A stretch of 64,000 nucleotides of DNA from Flavonifractor sp. An82. Its GTDB lineage: Bacteria > Bacillota > Clostridia > Oscillospirales > Oscillospiraceae. Positions 52,170 through 58,743 of this stretch are shown one piece after another. The notes below the pieces were generated by a model that saw only the letters and a program-made list of their open reading frames with translations, was not told where the DNA came from and searched no databases. The number at the start of each line of letters is the position of its first letter. Within the stretch, counting starts at the first letter, position 1. Made by a program: the position numbers and the translations under genes. The stretch lies in NCBI RefSeq assembly GCF_002159265.1, contig NZ_NFHG01000002.1:1-64000 (forward strand), written 5' to 3'.

Positions 52170-52738
52170 GCGGTTATGCCGGATATCTGAAGGAACTGCT
52201 GCGGCCCCTGCGGGTCTATGAGCTGGAGGGCACGGCCAACGGCGCCGAGCTGGAGGCCCAGGGCCAGGCTCTGGACGGCGTGGAGGGGGTGCTGGAGGAG
52301 ATCCAGCGGGAGATGCTGATCTCCACGGCGGAGGACCGGGGACTGGAGGCCATCGAGTGCCTGCTGGCCCGGCGGCCGGTGACGGACGATCTGGAGATGC
52401 GGCGGGCGGCCCTGGCCGCCCTGCTCCGCATCGGCGGTGACAGCTTCACCCTGGCGGCCATCAACGACAACCTGAAGGGCTGCGGCCTTAACGCGGTGGC
52501 CAGCGAAACGGGAGAGCCGGGCCACGTGGTGGTGCGTTTCCCTGATGTGCCCGGCATTCCCGACGGGTTTGAGGAGATGCGGGAGATCATTGAGAGCATC
52601 CTCCCCGCCCACGTTGGGATCGAATACGATTTCTGGTATATCACCTGGGCCTTGATGGAGGAACGGTTTGAAACCTGGGGGGATATCGAGGCCATCAGTC
52701 CTGTGACCTGGGAAGAGTTGGAGAAGATGGTGAAGTAA
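52166..52738 (+). CDS. YmfQ/XkdU-like baseplate protein
   Basis: A 190-residue protein, the last gene of the module (DUF2313-like). YAGYLKELLRPLRVYELEG and the C-terminal FEEMREIIESILPAHVGIEYDFWYITW fit the family, which links the wedge to tail fibres. No fibre gene follows; the operon ends in a terminator. Confidence 0.88.
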   Translation: MSGYAGYLKELLRPLRVYELEGTANGAELEAQGQALDGVEGVLEEIQREMLISTAEDRGLEAIECLLARRPVTDDLEMRRAALAALLRIGGDSFTLAAINDNLKGCGLNAVASETGEPGHVVVRFPDVPGIPDGFEEMREIIESILPAHVGIEYDFWYITWALMEERFETWGDIEAISPVTWEELEKMVK

Positions 52739-52765
52739 AAGGCGGCCCGTCTCGGGCCGCCTTTT
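52737..52765. terminator. Terminator at the right edge of the phage module
   Basis: A perfect 13-bp stem AAAAGGCGGCCCG/CGGGCCGCCTTTT with a TCT loop, serving convergent genes. Confidence 0.93.
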
Positions 52766-52772
52766 GGCGAAT

Positions 52773-53453
52773 TTAATAGATTGGTTGATCCTGGCAGACC
52801 AGGTTACCGTCGGCATCGTAGCCCTGGGACCAGGCAAGCCATGTTGAGCCGCTGTCCTCGGGTGGGCCGGGAACCCAGGTGGAGGGGGCTACCCATACGC
52901 CGTCGGCCACCTGGGTGAAGGCGGGAGAGACGCCATGGCTGTTGATGGCGGCCTGGGGATCGGACCGTTCACTGGTGCCCAGAGAGATCAACTGCGCTTT
53001 TACCCGCACCACATTGGGGTCGGTACAGATCACCACCGGGGTGGCCTCGTAGCCAAGACCAAGGCCGGGACGGGAGCCAAACAGGTTGCAGTAGATGGGT
53101 CCTTCCTGCTGGGAGAGATCCAGCTGCCAAGGCATGCTGGACGCCGGCCGCCACAGGAATCCGGCCAGTCTTTGGAGGGTATAGAATTGCACGGTGTCCC
53201 CCTGGCGGCCCACAAACCACCAGGTATTTTTCGGCACATAGTCGCCCTTGATTTCCTGGTATTGGATGGAACCGGAGGCCAGAAGGGTACTGCCCGATAC
53301 ATAGTTTTCCCGGTTCAGTCGGGCGAGGACGGCGGAGGAAGAGGGAAAGGGGGTATCCAGGGCCAGCCATGCGGAAAACAGCCCCAGGCACAGCAGCAGG
53401 ATACTGAGGGCCCGGCGGATGCGGGGCAGGGTGTAATAACGGAAATGGGTCAT
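52773..53453 (-). CDS. Membrane-anchored partner protein, copy 3 of the array
   Basis: A 226-residue protein with a basic start (THFRYYTLPRIRRAL), one membrane helix (about 16-36) and an extracytoplasmic beta-rich domain. It shares the pattern VICTDPNVVRVKAQL and WSQGYDADGNLV with the other two partner proteins (VICNDPEIAQVEL with LRGYDANGALI; VVAGDPDIAQVEVE with LRGYAADGTLI). Function unknown. The ATG at 53453 overlaps the stop of the 39-codon remnant. Confidence 0.8.
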   Translation of the reverse strand: MTHFRYYTLPRIRRALSILLLCLGLFSAWLALDTPFPSSSAVLARLNRENYVSGSTLLASGSIQYQEIKGDYVPKNTWWFVGRQGDTVQFYTLQRLAGFLWRPASSMPWQLDLSQQEGPIYCNLFGSRPGLGLGYEATPVVICTDPNVVRVKAQLISLGTSERSDPQAAINSHGVSPAFTQVADGVWVAPSTWVPGPPEDSGSTWLAWSQGYDADGNLVCQDQPIY

Positions 53454-53569
53454 GCCGCAGGCACCTCCTCCTCCAGTTCGATGCGGAGCATGATCTGGTC
53501 GCCGGGCTTGCCTATCATACTGAGGACCAGCAGGAGACGGGGCAGGATGTAATAGCGGAAGTGTTTCAT
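53450..53569 (-). pseudogene. 39-codon fusion remnant of a collapsed gene pair
   Basis: A 39-residue frame, MKHFRYYILPRLLLVLSMIG followed by KPGDQIMLRIELEEEVPAA. Its first 17 residues match the start of the neighbouring partner protein (MTHFRYYTLPRIRRALS) and its end matches the C-terminus of the HAAS-like gene (RPGDQCTLEITLDEEVPPA). It therefore looks like an internal deletion joining a partner start to a HAAS end, removing most of a pair. It overlaps both neighbours by ATGA, so it may still be translated and keep the operon coupled. Confidence 0.75.
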
Positions 53570-54325
53570 GCCGGGGGCACCTCCTCATCCAGGGTGATCT
53601 CTAACGTACACTGATCGCCGGGCCTGCCCAGGGTGACGGTAAACCAACGGTAGCCGGGGGTGGGCGCTTCCAGGCGCAGAATCCAGTTTTTAGACAACAG
53701 GCCGGAACGGGTGGGATGACAGGACACTGTGCCGGAGGCGCCGCCCGGATCGGTCCAGGTGCATGGCACCGCTGACAGTTCCAGGTGATCCGTCCAGAGC
53801 TGCCAGTGTGACACCGTAACGGTGGCTTGAATCTCTTGCTCAGAAGGGCTGTATTTTGTGGCGGGCAGTCTGATCAGAGCGGCATCCTTTGCTGAAATGG
53901 CATAGCCTCCCAGGGAACCGCTGCCTTGTGCATCTCCCTGGCAGAGCATGGTACCGCCCCAATCGGGGTAAGTGGGGGAGGAAAGCAGAAATGCGTCATT
54001 GCGGAAGGGGCCGGACCGATTCAGCACACCGATACAAAAGCCGAAAAGGAACATGACACAGGCACAATAGGCAAAGAATTGGGACAGTCTGGGGATAAGC
54101 GGGCCGTGGCAGCGATCCAGCTGTTGGCCGATCTCCTTTGGGGTCGCCCATGGCCTCCACCGCCCGGGTGGCGGCCTCCTCAGGCGGGACGCCCTGTTCC
54201 TCCAGCGCGGCGGCATGGTCCTCCAGGTGGGCGGTCAGCTCCTCCCAGGCCAGGCGCTGGGCGGGCGGCCAGCGGATGGATTTGCACACCTGATCGCAGA
54301 AAACAACGAAAGGGTGGGATGGCAT
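53566..54325 (-). pseudogene. HAAS/DUF1700-like protein gene, copy 3, frameshifted
   Basis: The first frame from 54325 gives HPFVVFCDQVCKSIRWPP, EELTAHLEDHAAALEEQG and AVEAMGDPK, then shifts. The rest of the family sequence (KEIGQQLDRCHGPLIPRLSQ, a membrane helix, and the domain to EVPPA) lies in the next frame. The break is at about 54137-54140, where CCCCAAAGGAG has one base more than the expected CCCCAAGGAG. Paralogues read MGDPEELGRAL and MGDPETLGRAL at this spot. A single-base insertion is the simplest reading. Confidence 0.82.
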
Positions 54326-54334
54326 GGGATCACC

Positions 54335-54967
54335 TCATTCTGTGACATGGATGCCGATTTTGGCCCAGCTTTCCGGTATGGGAGATTGGTAGATCAGTGT
54401 TCCGTCGGCAGCGTAGCCCCGAAGACGGATGTCCTCCAGCTGGCAGATGGGGGAGGATTCCTCCGGAGGCTGGAACCAGAAGCAATGCTCCGTCACCGGG
54501 TCCTGACGCAGCCTTTTGAGCTGGCAGGTGCGGCTGGATTCTGACAGGGAAACCGTGATGGGATATTCCACCTCCACCTGGGCAATATCCGGGTCGCCTG
54601 CCACCACCAGAATGGTCTGGATCGAGACGGGTGTGATGGCGGTGAGGGGCTGCTCCGGGTCCCGGTACACGGACACGAGAGAGCCATAGTTCCAGAGCAG
54701 ACCCTCCCGGGACAGGCCGCACCAGGCATACCAGTTTCCGTTGCGCAGCAGATACTGGTACTTATAGATGTTACCGGGAGGAAGCTGAGCCACCATTTCC
54801 CCGTCCTCCCAATAGTACCGGATCTGAGTGGCCCTCAGGGCCTGCCCGGCGGTAAATATGGGGAAATCAAGCGTGACGGTCAGAAATACCAGGGCCAGAA
54901 GCAGGATCACAGCGTCCCGCAGGATGCGCCATTTGCGGCCCCGCTGAGAGATGGGGCGTTCAGCCAT
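54335..54967 (-). CDS. Membrane-anchored partner protein, copy 2
   Basis: A 210-residue protein with a basic cytoplasmic start (MAERPISQRGRKWRILRD), one membrane helix (VILLLALVFLTVTLDFPIF) and an extracytoplasmic domain containing VVAGDPDIAQVEVEYPI, CQLEDIRLRGYAADGTLI and CFWFQPPEESS. It is paralogous to copies at 52773 and 55783. Its start overlaps the preceding HAAS-like gene by eight bases. Confidence 0.82.
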   Translation of the reverse strand: MAERPISQRGRKWRILRDAVILLLALVFLTVTLDFPIFTAGQALRATQIRYYWEDGEMVAQLPPGNIYKYQYLLRNGNWYAWCGLSREGLLWNYGSLVSVYRDPEQPLTAITPVSIQTILVVAGDPDIAQVEVEYPITVSLSESSRTCQLKRLRQDPVTEHCFWFQPPEESSPICQLEDIRLRGYAADGTLIYQSPIPESWAKIGIHVTE

Positions 54968-55778
54968 CTGCTTGGCCTCCCTTCAGGGGAACGGTCAGGG
55001 AGAGACGGATCTCTCCATAGCGGTCAAAGCGGAAGGTCAGCTGGGTAGCTGCCGGGTCCACGTTGGTGACGGTGAGACAGTAGTGGGTGGTAAAGGGGAA
55101 ATCGCCCATGGGGGTGCTGACTTTCACTTTGGAATAGATGGTTTCGTCCAGTGCGCGCCATTCCCGGGTGGAAGGATAGCGGTTGCCCACATCATCTTCC
55201 GCCCACAAGTCATAGCCAAAGGCGGGACAGCGCAGCCAGGGGTTGGGTTGCGTTATCTGGAGGATGCACTCCACATAGCGGGCGCCGGAGTAGTTCTCAA
55301 TGGCAACCTGTTCTATGGTGTAGATATAGGGCGGGTCCTGATAGACCGCATTTGCTTCATACTGAGTCACCAGATCGTCCGGGTAGACCTGCCGCTCAAA
55401 ATAGAGGGCAGGATCGCTGCTGACAGAATCGGGCTTGCTGGTCAGGTTTTCCAACGTGTCGGGCAGGTGAAACAAGCAGAATATGACGATGATGGCCGAC
55501 AGGAACCACACCACCGCCTGGAACCAGATCTGAAACCACCCCAGCAGGGGGCTGTGGCTCTCATTCAGGGCCCTGCCCAGCTCCTCCGGGTCGCCCATGG
55601 CCTTCACTGCCGCTTCCTCGGCCTCCTCCTGGGTCAGGCCGGAACGAAGTTCCAGCAGGGCGTCCCGGTGGTCCTCCAGGTGGGCGGTGAGCTCGGCGGT
55701 GATGGCATCGTGGTCGGGGGAAAAGCGGACGAAGGAACATACCCGGCCGCAGAAGGATTCAAACGAGTTGGAAGGCAT
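54960..55778 (-). CDS. HAAS/DUF1700-like membrane protein, copy 2
   Basis: A 272-residue protein. Residues 1-75 are a helical cytoplasmic domain with ITAELTAHLEDHRDALLELRSG and AAVKAMGDPEELGRAL, the HAAS (DUF1700-like) pattern commonly encoded next to PadR regulators. One membrane helix (about 90-110) leads to an extracytoplasmic domain ending in TQLTFRFDRYGEIRLSLTVPLKGG. It starts four bases after the partner gene stop. It is very similar to copy 1, also at DNA level. Confidence 0.83.
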   Translation of the reverse strand: MPSNSFESFCGRVCSFVRFSPDHDAITAELTAHLEDHRDALLELRSGLTQEEAEEAAVKAMGDPEELGRALNESHSPLLGWFQIWFQAVVWFLSAIIVIFCLFHLPDTLENLTSKPDSVSSDPALYFERQVYPDDLVTQYEANAVYQDPPYIYTIEQVAIENYSGARYVECILQITQPNPWLRCPAFGYDLWAEDDVGNRYPSTREWRALDETIYSKVKVSTPMGDFPFTTHYCLTVTNVDPAATQLTFRFDRYGEIRLSLTVPLKGGQADG

Positions 55779-55782
55779 AGGG

Positions 55783-56418
55783 TCACCTCGCTTCCGGAAT
55801 GGTCAAGTCCCAAAAATCGGTCCACACCTCCGGGACAGCGGTCTCATGAATCAGGGCCCCATTGGCATCGTAGCCACGGAGCAGGAAACCGTCGTCGTCA
55901 ATGGTACCGGTGGCCAAACTCCCATGGCAGGGAAAGAGCCAGCAGTTTTCCACCAGAGGCTCGGTCTGGCGCAGAACATGAAAACCGCCATCTTTGCCGC
56001 CGCCATAGATGTAGTAGACCAGCTCGACCTGGGCGATCTCCGGGTCATTGCAGATGACCAGCAGACTGTCGATGTTGATGAGGGGCATCATGGGGTAGTC
56101 CGGGTCATTGGTTACGGCGTCTAGGTAACCATTGGACCAGAAGAGCGGGTCGGGGCGGGACAGACGGCACAAGGCGTAGCTGTTGCCGTCCTGGAGCAGA
56201 TAGACGATATGGGAGTCGTATTCGGCCCGGGCCAGGGTTTTGCCGGGACCGTATAGACTGACGGCCTGGGTGCCTTTCAGAGCCTGCTTTTCGGTCAGAT
56301 AGGGATTCTCACTGGACAGGAAGAGAAAGGCGAGCAGGGCCAGCAGCACCAGAAAGAGCAGCAGATCCACCGCCAGCCGCCGACGGCGAGTGGTGAGAGT
56401 AGCAGGACCTTTAGCCAT
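55783..56418 (-). CDS. Membrane-anchored partner protein, copy 1
   Basis: A 211-residue protein with basic residues (TTRRRRLAVD), a membrane helix (LLLFLVLLALLAFLFLS) and an extracytoplasmic domain with YLLQDGNSYALCRLSR, LLVICNDPEIAQVELVYYI and LRGYDANGALIHETAVPEVW. Its start overlaps copy 1 of the HAAS-like gene by eight bases, showing coupled translation of each pair. Confidence 0.83.
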   Translation of the reverse strand: MAKGPATLTTRRRRLAVDLLLFLVLLALLAFLFLSSENPYLTEKQALKGTQAVSLYGPGKTLARAEYDSHIVYLLQDGNSYALCRLSRPDPLFWSNGYLDAVTNDPDYPMMPLINIDSLLVICNDPEIAQVELVYYIYGGGKDGGFHVLRQTEPLVENCWLFPCHGSLATGTIDDDGFLLRGYDANGALIHETAVPEVWTDFWDLTIPEAR

Positions 56419-57292
56419 TTTCCACGCCTCCTTTCAGGGACAGGTGGAAGGAGAGCTGGGCATTCCCATACCGGTCGAAACGGAGGGTGAGCTGTGTGGC
56501 GTCCGGGTCCACATCAATGACGTATAAATCATAATAGGTGACGAATGGGGTGGTGAGAGAGGGCCCGCCCATGGTGTTATAGAGTTGAGGAGTGGAGGTC
56601 TGTTCTGGGTACAGGGCGTAAAGCACGTCTGCGGCTTCATACTGATCCATGGCGGGATAACGGTTGCCAAGGTCATCTTCCGTCCACAGCCAGTTGTAGA
56701 CCCGGGGCATGCACAGCCGGGGATCCAGGTTGACAGCCTTCAGCAGGATGCTCACCCGAAGGGTAGGCTCTCCGGTGAAGGTGTGGGGACGGGGGGTGAC
56801 CAGCACACGCTCCACTGTGAAGGTATAGTGATCCAGATAGCAGACGGCATCCTCCGGGTGATAGTCCGCCAGTATTTCCGTCTGGTCGTATGCCTCTATA
56901 ATGGCATTGGTGCCGTCGTTGTAGAGGGGCGGGTTCAGGGCGTTGGCGAGGTTGTCAAAGTTCATGGGAAGAAAGAAGAAAAGCAGCAAAAGGACCAGAC
57001 TGGTCCGCACCGATACCCGAAACAGGATCTGAAACCAGCCGAACCGAGGGCTGTGGCTCTCATCCAGGGCCCTACCCAGCGTCTCCGGGTCGCCCATGGC
57101 CTGGATAGCTGCCTCTTCGGCTTCCTCCTGGGTCAGACCGGGGCGAAGTTCCAGCAGGGCGTCCCGATGATCCTCCAGGTGGGCGGTCAGCTCGGCGGTG
57201 ATGGCTGCGTGGTCCGGCCAGAAACGGATGAAGCCGCACACCACTTTGCAGAAGGCTTCGATAGCGGGCCGGGGGGTGTCTAGGGCGCTCAT
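56411..57292 (-). CDS. HAAS/DUF1700-like membrane protein, copy 1
   Basis: A 293-residue protein: the HAAS-like domain (ITAELTAHLEDHRDALLELRPG, AAIQAMGDPETLGRALDESHSP) at residues 20-85, one membrane helix (SLVLLLLFFFLPM), and an extracytoplasmic domain ending TQLTLRFDRYGNAQLSFHLSLKGG. Its ATG at 57292 shares one base with the padR stop (TGATG). By the usual pattern the HAAS domain senses or transmits a signal linked to PadR; this is inference. Confidence 0.84.
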   Translation of the reverse strand: MSALDTPRPAIEAFCKVVCGFIRFWPDHAAITAELTAHLEDHRDALLELRPGLTQEEAEEAAIQAMGDPETLGRALDESHSPRFGWFQILFRVSVRTSLVLLLLFFFLPMNFDNLANALNPPLYNDGTNAIIEAYDQTEILADYHPEDAVCYLDHYTFTVERVLVTPRPHTFTGEPTLRVSILLKAVNLDPRLCMPRVYNWLWTEDDLGNRYPAMDQYEAADVLYALYPEQTSTPQLYNTMGGPSLTTPFVTYYDLYVIDVDPDATQLTLRFDRYGNAQLSFHLSLKGGVENG

Positions 57293-57636
57293 CAGGCCAT
57301 GGCCGGGGCAGACCCGGCCAGCACCGCGTTGACTGCCTGGGAGAAGGTGGTCCACTCCTTCTTCTTTTCATCCAGCAGCCGCAGGCCCTTCTTGGTGATA
57401 TGATAGTATTTCCGGGTGCGGCCGGTGGGGGCCTCCTTCTCGTAGGACTTCACCGCACCCTCCTTCTCCAGGGTGTGGAGAATGGGGTAGAGGGTGCCCT
57501 CCTTCATGGAAAAGGTGTGGTCGCTTTTGGCCTCCAGTTCGGCGATCATCTGATAGCCGTACTTGTCCTCCCCGGACAGGAGGGAGAGCACCAGCAGGGT
57601 GGTGCTGCCGGACAGCAGGGATTTATCCGCCTTCAT
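57292..57636 (-). CDS. PadR family transcriptional regulator
   Basis: A 114-residue PadR-type winged-helix repressor: LVLSLLSGEDKYGYQMIAELE and FSMKEGTLYPILHTLEKEGAVKSYE are diagnostic, with a C-terminal dimer helix. The start at 57636 is fixed by AAAGGAGG seven bases upstream. It leads the array of HAAS and partner genes. Its promoter lies in a 45-bp palindrome (57664-57708), so autoregulation is likely. Confidence 0.93.
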   Translation of the reverse strand: MKADKSLLSGSTTLLVLSLLSGEDKYGYQMIAELEAKSDHTFSMKEGTLYPILHTLEKEGAVKSYEKEAPTGRTRKYYHITKKGLRLLDEKKKEWTTFSQAVNAVLAGSAPAMA

Positions 57637-57663
57637 GGGGAAACCTCCTTTCATCAAAAAACA

Positions 57664-57708
57664 ATGCCTCGAGTTTCTAGGTATATTATACCTAGAAACT
57701 CGAGGCAT
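57664..57708. promoter_or_regulatory. Perfect 45-bp palindrome: padR operator and terminator candidate
   Basis: Two 22-base arms (ATGCCTCGAGTTTCTAGG... and its exact complement) flank a single T. It covers the -10 and spacer of the padR promoter. Read leftward it ends before TGTTTTTTG, so in transcripts from the upstream dehydrogenase gene it would form a terminator. Confidence 0.9.
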
Positions 57709-57713
57709 GTCAA
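57685..57713 (-). promoter_or_regulatory. Consensus promoter of padR
   Basis: Read leftward, TTGACA (57713-57708) and TATAAT (57690-57685) have 17-base spacing: a perfect sigma-A promoter embedded in the palindrome. Confidence 0.92.
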
Positions 57714-57721
57714 CAGAGCGT

Positions 57722-58678
57722 TTACTTCATGCGGCTGCGGAGCGGTTTACCGGACAGCCAGCGGTCCAGATTGTCCAGAAACAGGGCCTGGAGCTGGTCC
57801 AGGGTGACCTGCATATGGTTGTAGCCGCCGGCGGTGTGGGGGGTGATGAGAGCGCCGGGGGCATTCCAGAGGGGGTGATCCGGGGGAAGGGGCTCGGGAT
57901 TGGTGACATCCAGTCCTGCCCCCAGCAGATGGCCCTGGGTCAGCACCTCCGCCAGGGCGGCGCAGTCGATGGCGGAGCCCCGGCCGGCGTTGAGGAGGAC
58001 GGCACCGGGCTTCATCAGCAGCAGGCGGCGGCGGTCCAGTAAGCCGGCGGTGTCGGCGTTGTGGGGGAGGGCCAGAGCCACCACGTCGGCCTGGGGGAGC
58101 AGGCTGTCAATGGCGGACAGGGGGAAGGTTTGGTCAAAGTCCTCCACGGGAGCATCTGAGCGGTGGAGACCCATAACAGTTTTGGCTCCCAACGCCCGGC
58201 ACAGCCGGGCAAAGTGGCGGCTGATGTCGCCGGTGCCTCCCACGAGAACGGTCTCTCCACGCAGGGAGCGGACGTGGCCCAGGTCGGTCCAGGTGCGGGT
58301 ATTTTGCTGGTCGCGGTAAGCGGGCAGCCGCTTATAGATGGCCAGCAGCATGGCCAGCATGTGCTCGGACACAGCTGGGCCGTAGGCCCCGGCGGCGCAG
58401 GTGAGGACCACTCCCGCCGGCAGCACGCCGGGAGCCAGGTAGGGGTCCACGCCGGCGTTCCAGCTCTGGATCCACTTCAATTTGGGGAAGGTCTTTAAAT
58501 CCTCCGGGGGCACAAAGCCCATGAGAATGGTGGTGCATTCCCGCCAGTCCTGGGGGATGGCTGCCGCCCCCCGGCGGTCGCTGGTGGGGAGGAAGAGGTG
58601 CTCCTCATGGGGAGCGGCGGCGCGGAAGCGGTCCTGTTCGTCCGGGGTGAGGGGAAGCAGGTGGAGAATGGTTTCCAT
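57722..58678 (-). CDS. D-2-hydroxyacid dehydrogenase
   Basis: A 318-residue NAD(P)-dependent dehydrogenase. The Rossmann segment ETVLVGGTGDISRHFARLCRALGAK, the catalytic Arg region LNAGRGSAID, a Glu in the LDVTNPEPLP segment and the active-site His of LITPHTAGG are present. The nucleotide loop is GGTGDI where most relatives have GxGxxG, a slight variant. Substrate unknown. The ATG at 58678 follows GGAGG by eight bases. It lies between pyc and padR on the same strand. Confidence 0.88.
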   Translation of the reverse strand: METILHLLPLTPDEQDRFRAAAPHEEHLFLPTSDRRGAAAIPQDWRECTTILMGFVPPEDLKTFPKLKWIQSWNAGVDPYLAPGVLPAGVVLTCAAGAYGPAVSEHMLAMLLAIYKRLPAYRDQQNTRTWTDLGHVRSLRGETVLVGGTGDISRHFARLCRALGAKTVMGLHRSDAPVEDFDQTFPLSAIDSLLPQADVVALALPHNADTAGLLDRRRLLLMKPGAVLLNAGRGSAIDCAALAEVLTQGHLLGAGLDVTNPEPLPPDHPLWNAPGALITPHTAGGYNHMQVTLDQLQALFLDNLDRWLSGKPLRSRMK

Positions 58679-58706
58679 AGGATAAGCCTCCAGATGTGGA
58701 TGATGT

Positions 58707-58740
58707 AAAAAAGGGGCCGGTCCAGTGACCGGCCCCCGTT
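58707..58740 (-). terminator. Terminator after pyc
   Basis: A perfect 10-bp stem GGGGCCGGTC/GACCGGCCCC, followed leftward by a T-run. Confidence 0.9.
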
Positions 58741-58743
58741 GCA

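Larger units (their letters stand above)
39710..52738 (+). mobile_element. PBSX-like phage structural module
   Basis: Some 19 genes on one strand, almost all joined by ATGA or TGATG overlaps or gaps under 30 bases, in PBSX order: terminase small and large, portal, protease, decoration, capsid, connectors, sheath, tube, chaperone, 203-residue unknown, LysM, hub, spike, baseplate wedge, baseplate J and YmfQ-like. No integrase, repressor, replication, lysis, tail fibre or full-length tape-measure gene lies inside, and none flanks it in this window. I found no direct repeat that would mark att sites. Base composition matches the host. Confidence 0.85.

Noticed and set aside
39557-52772. att-site direct repeats flanking the phage module
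   Set aside because: I compared the two flanking spacers by eye and saw no shared stretch beyond chance; a computed search is needed.
54130-54145. Programmed frameshift in HAAS-like copy 3
   Set aside because: The run CCCCAAA does not satisfy a -1 slippery heptamer in phase and the needed shift is +1; paralogues are unshifted, so mutation is the simpler reading.
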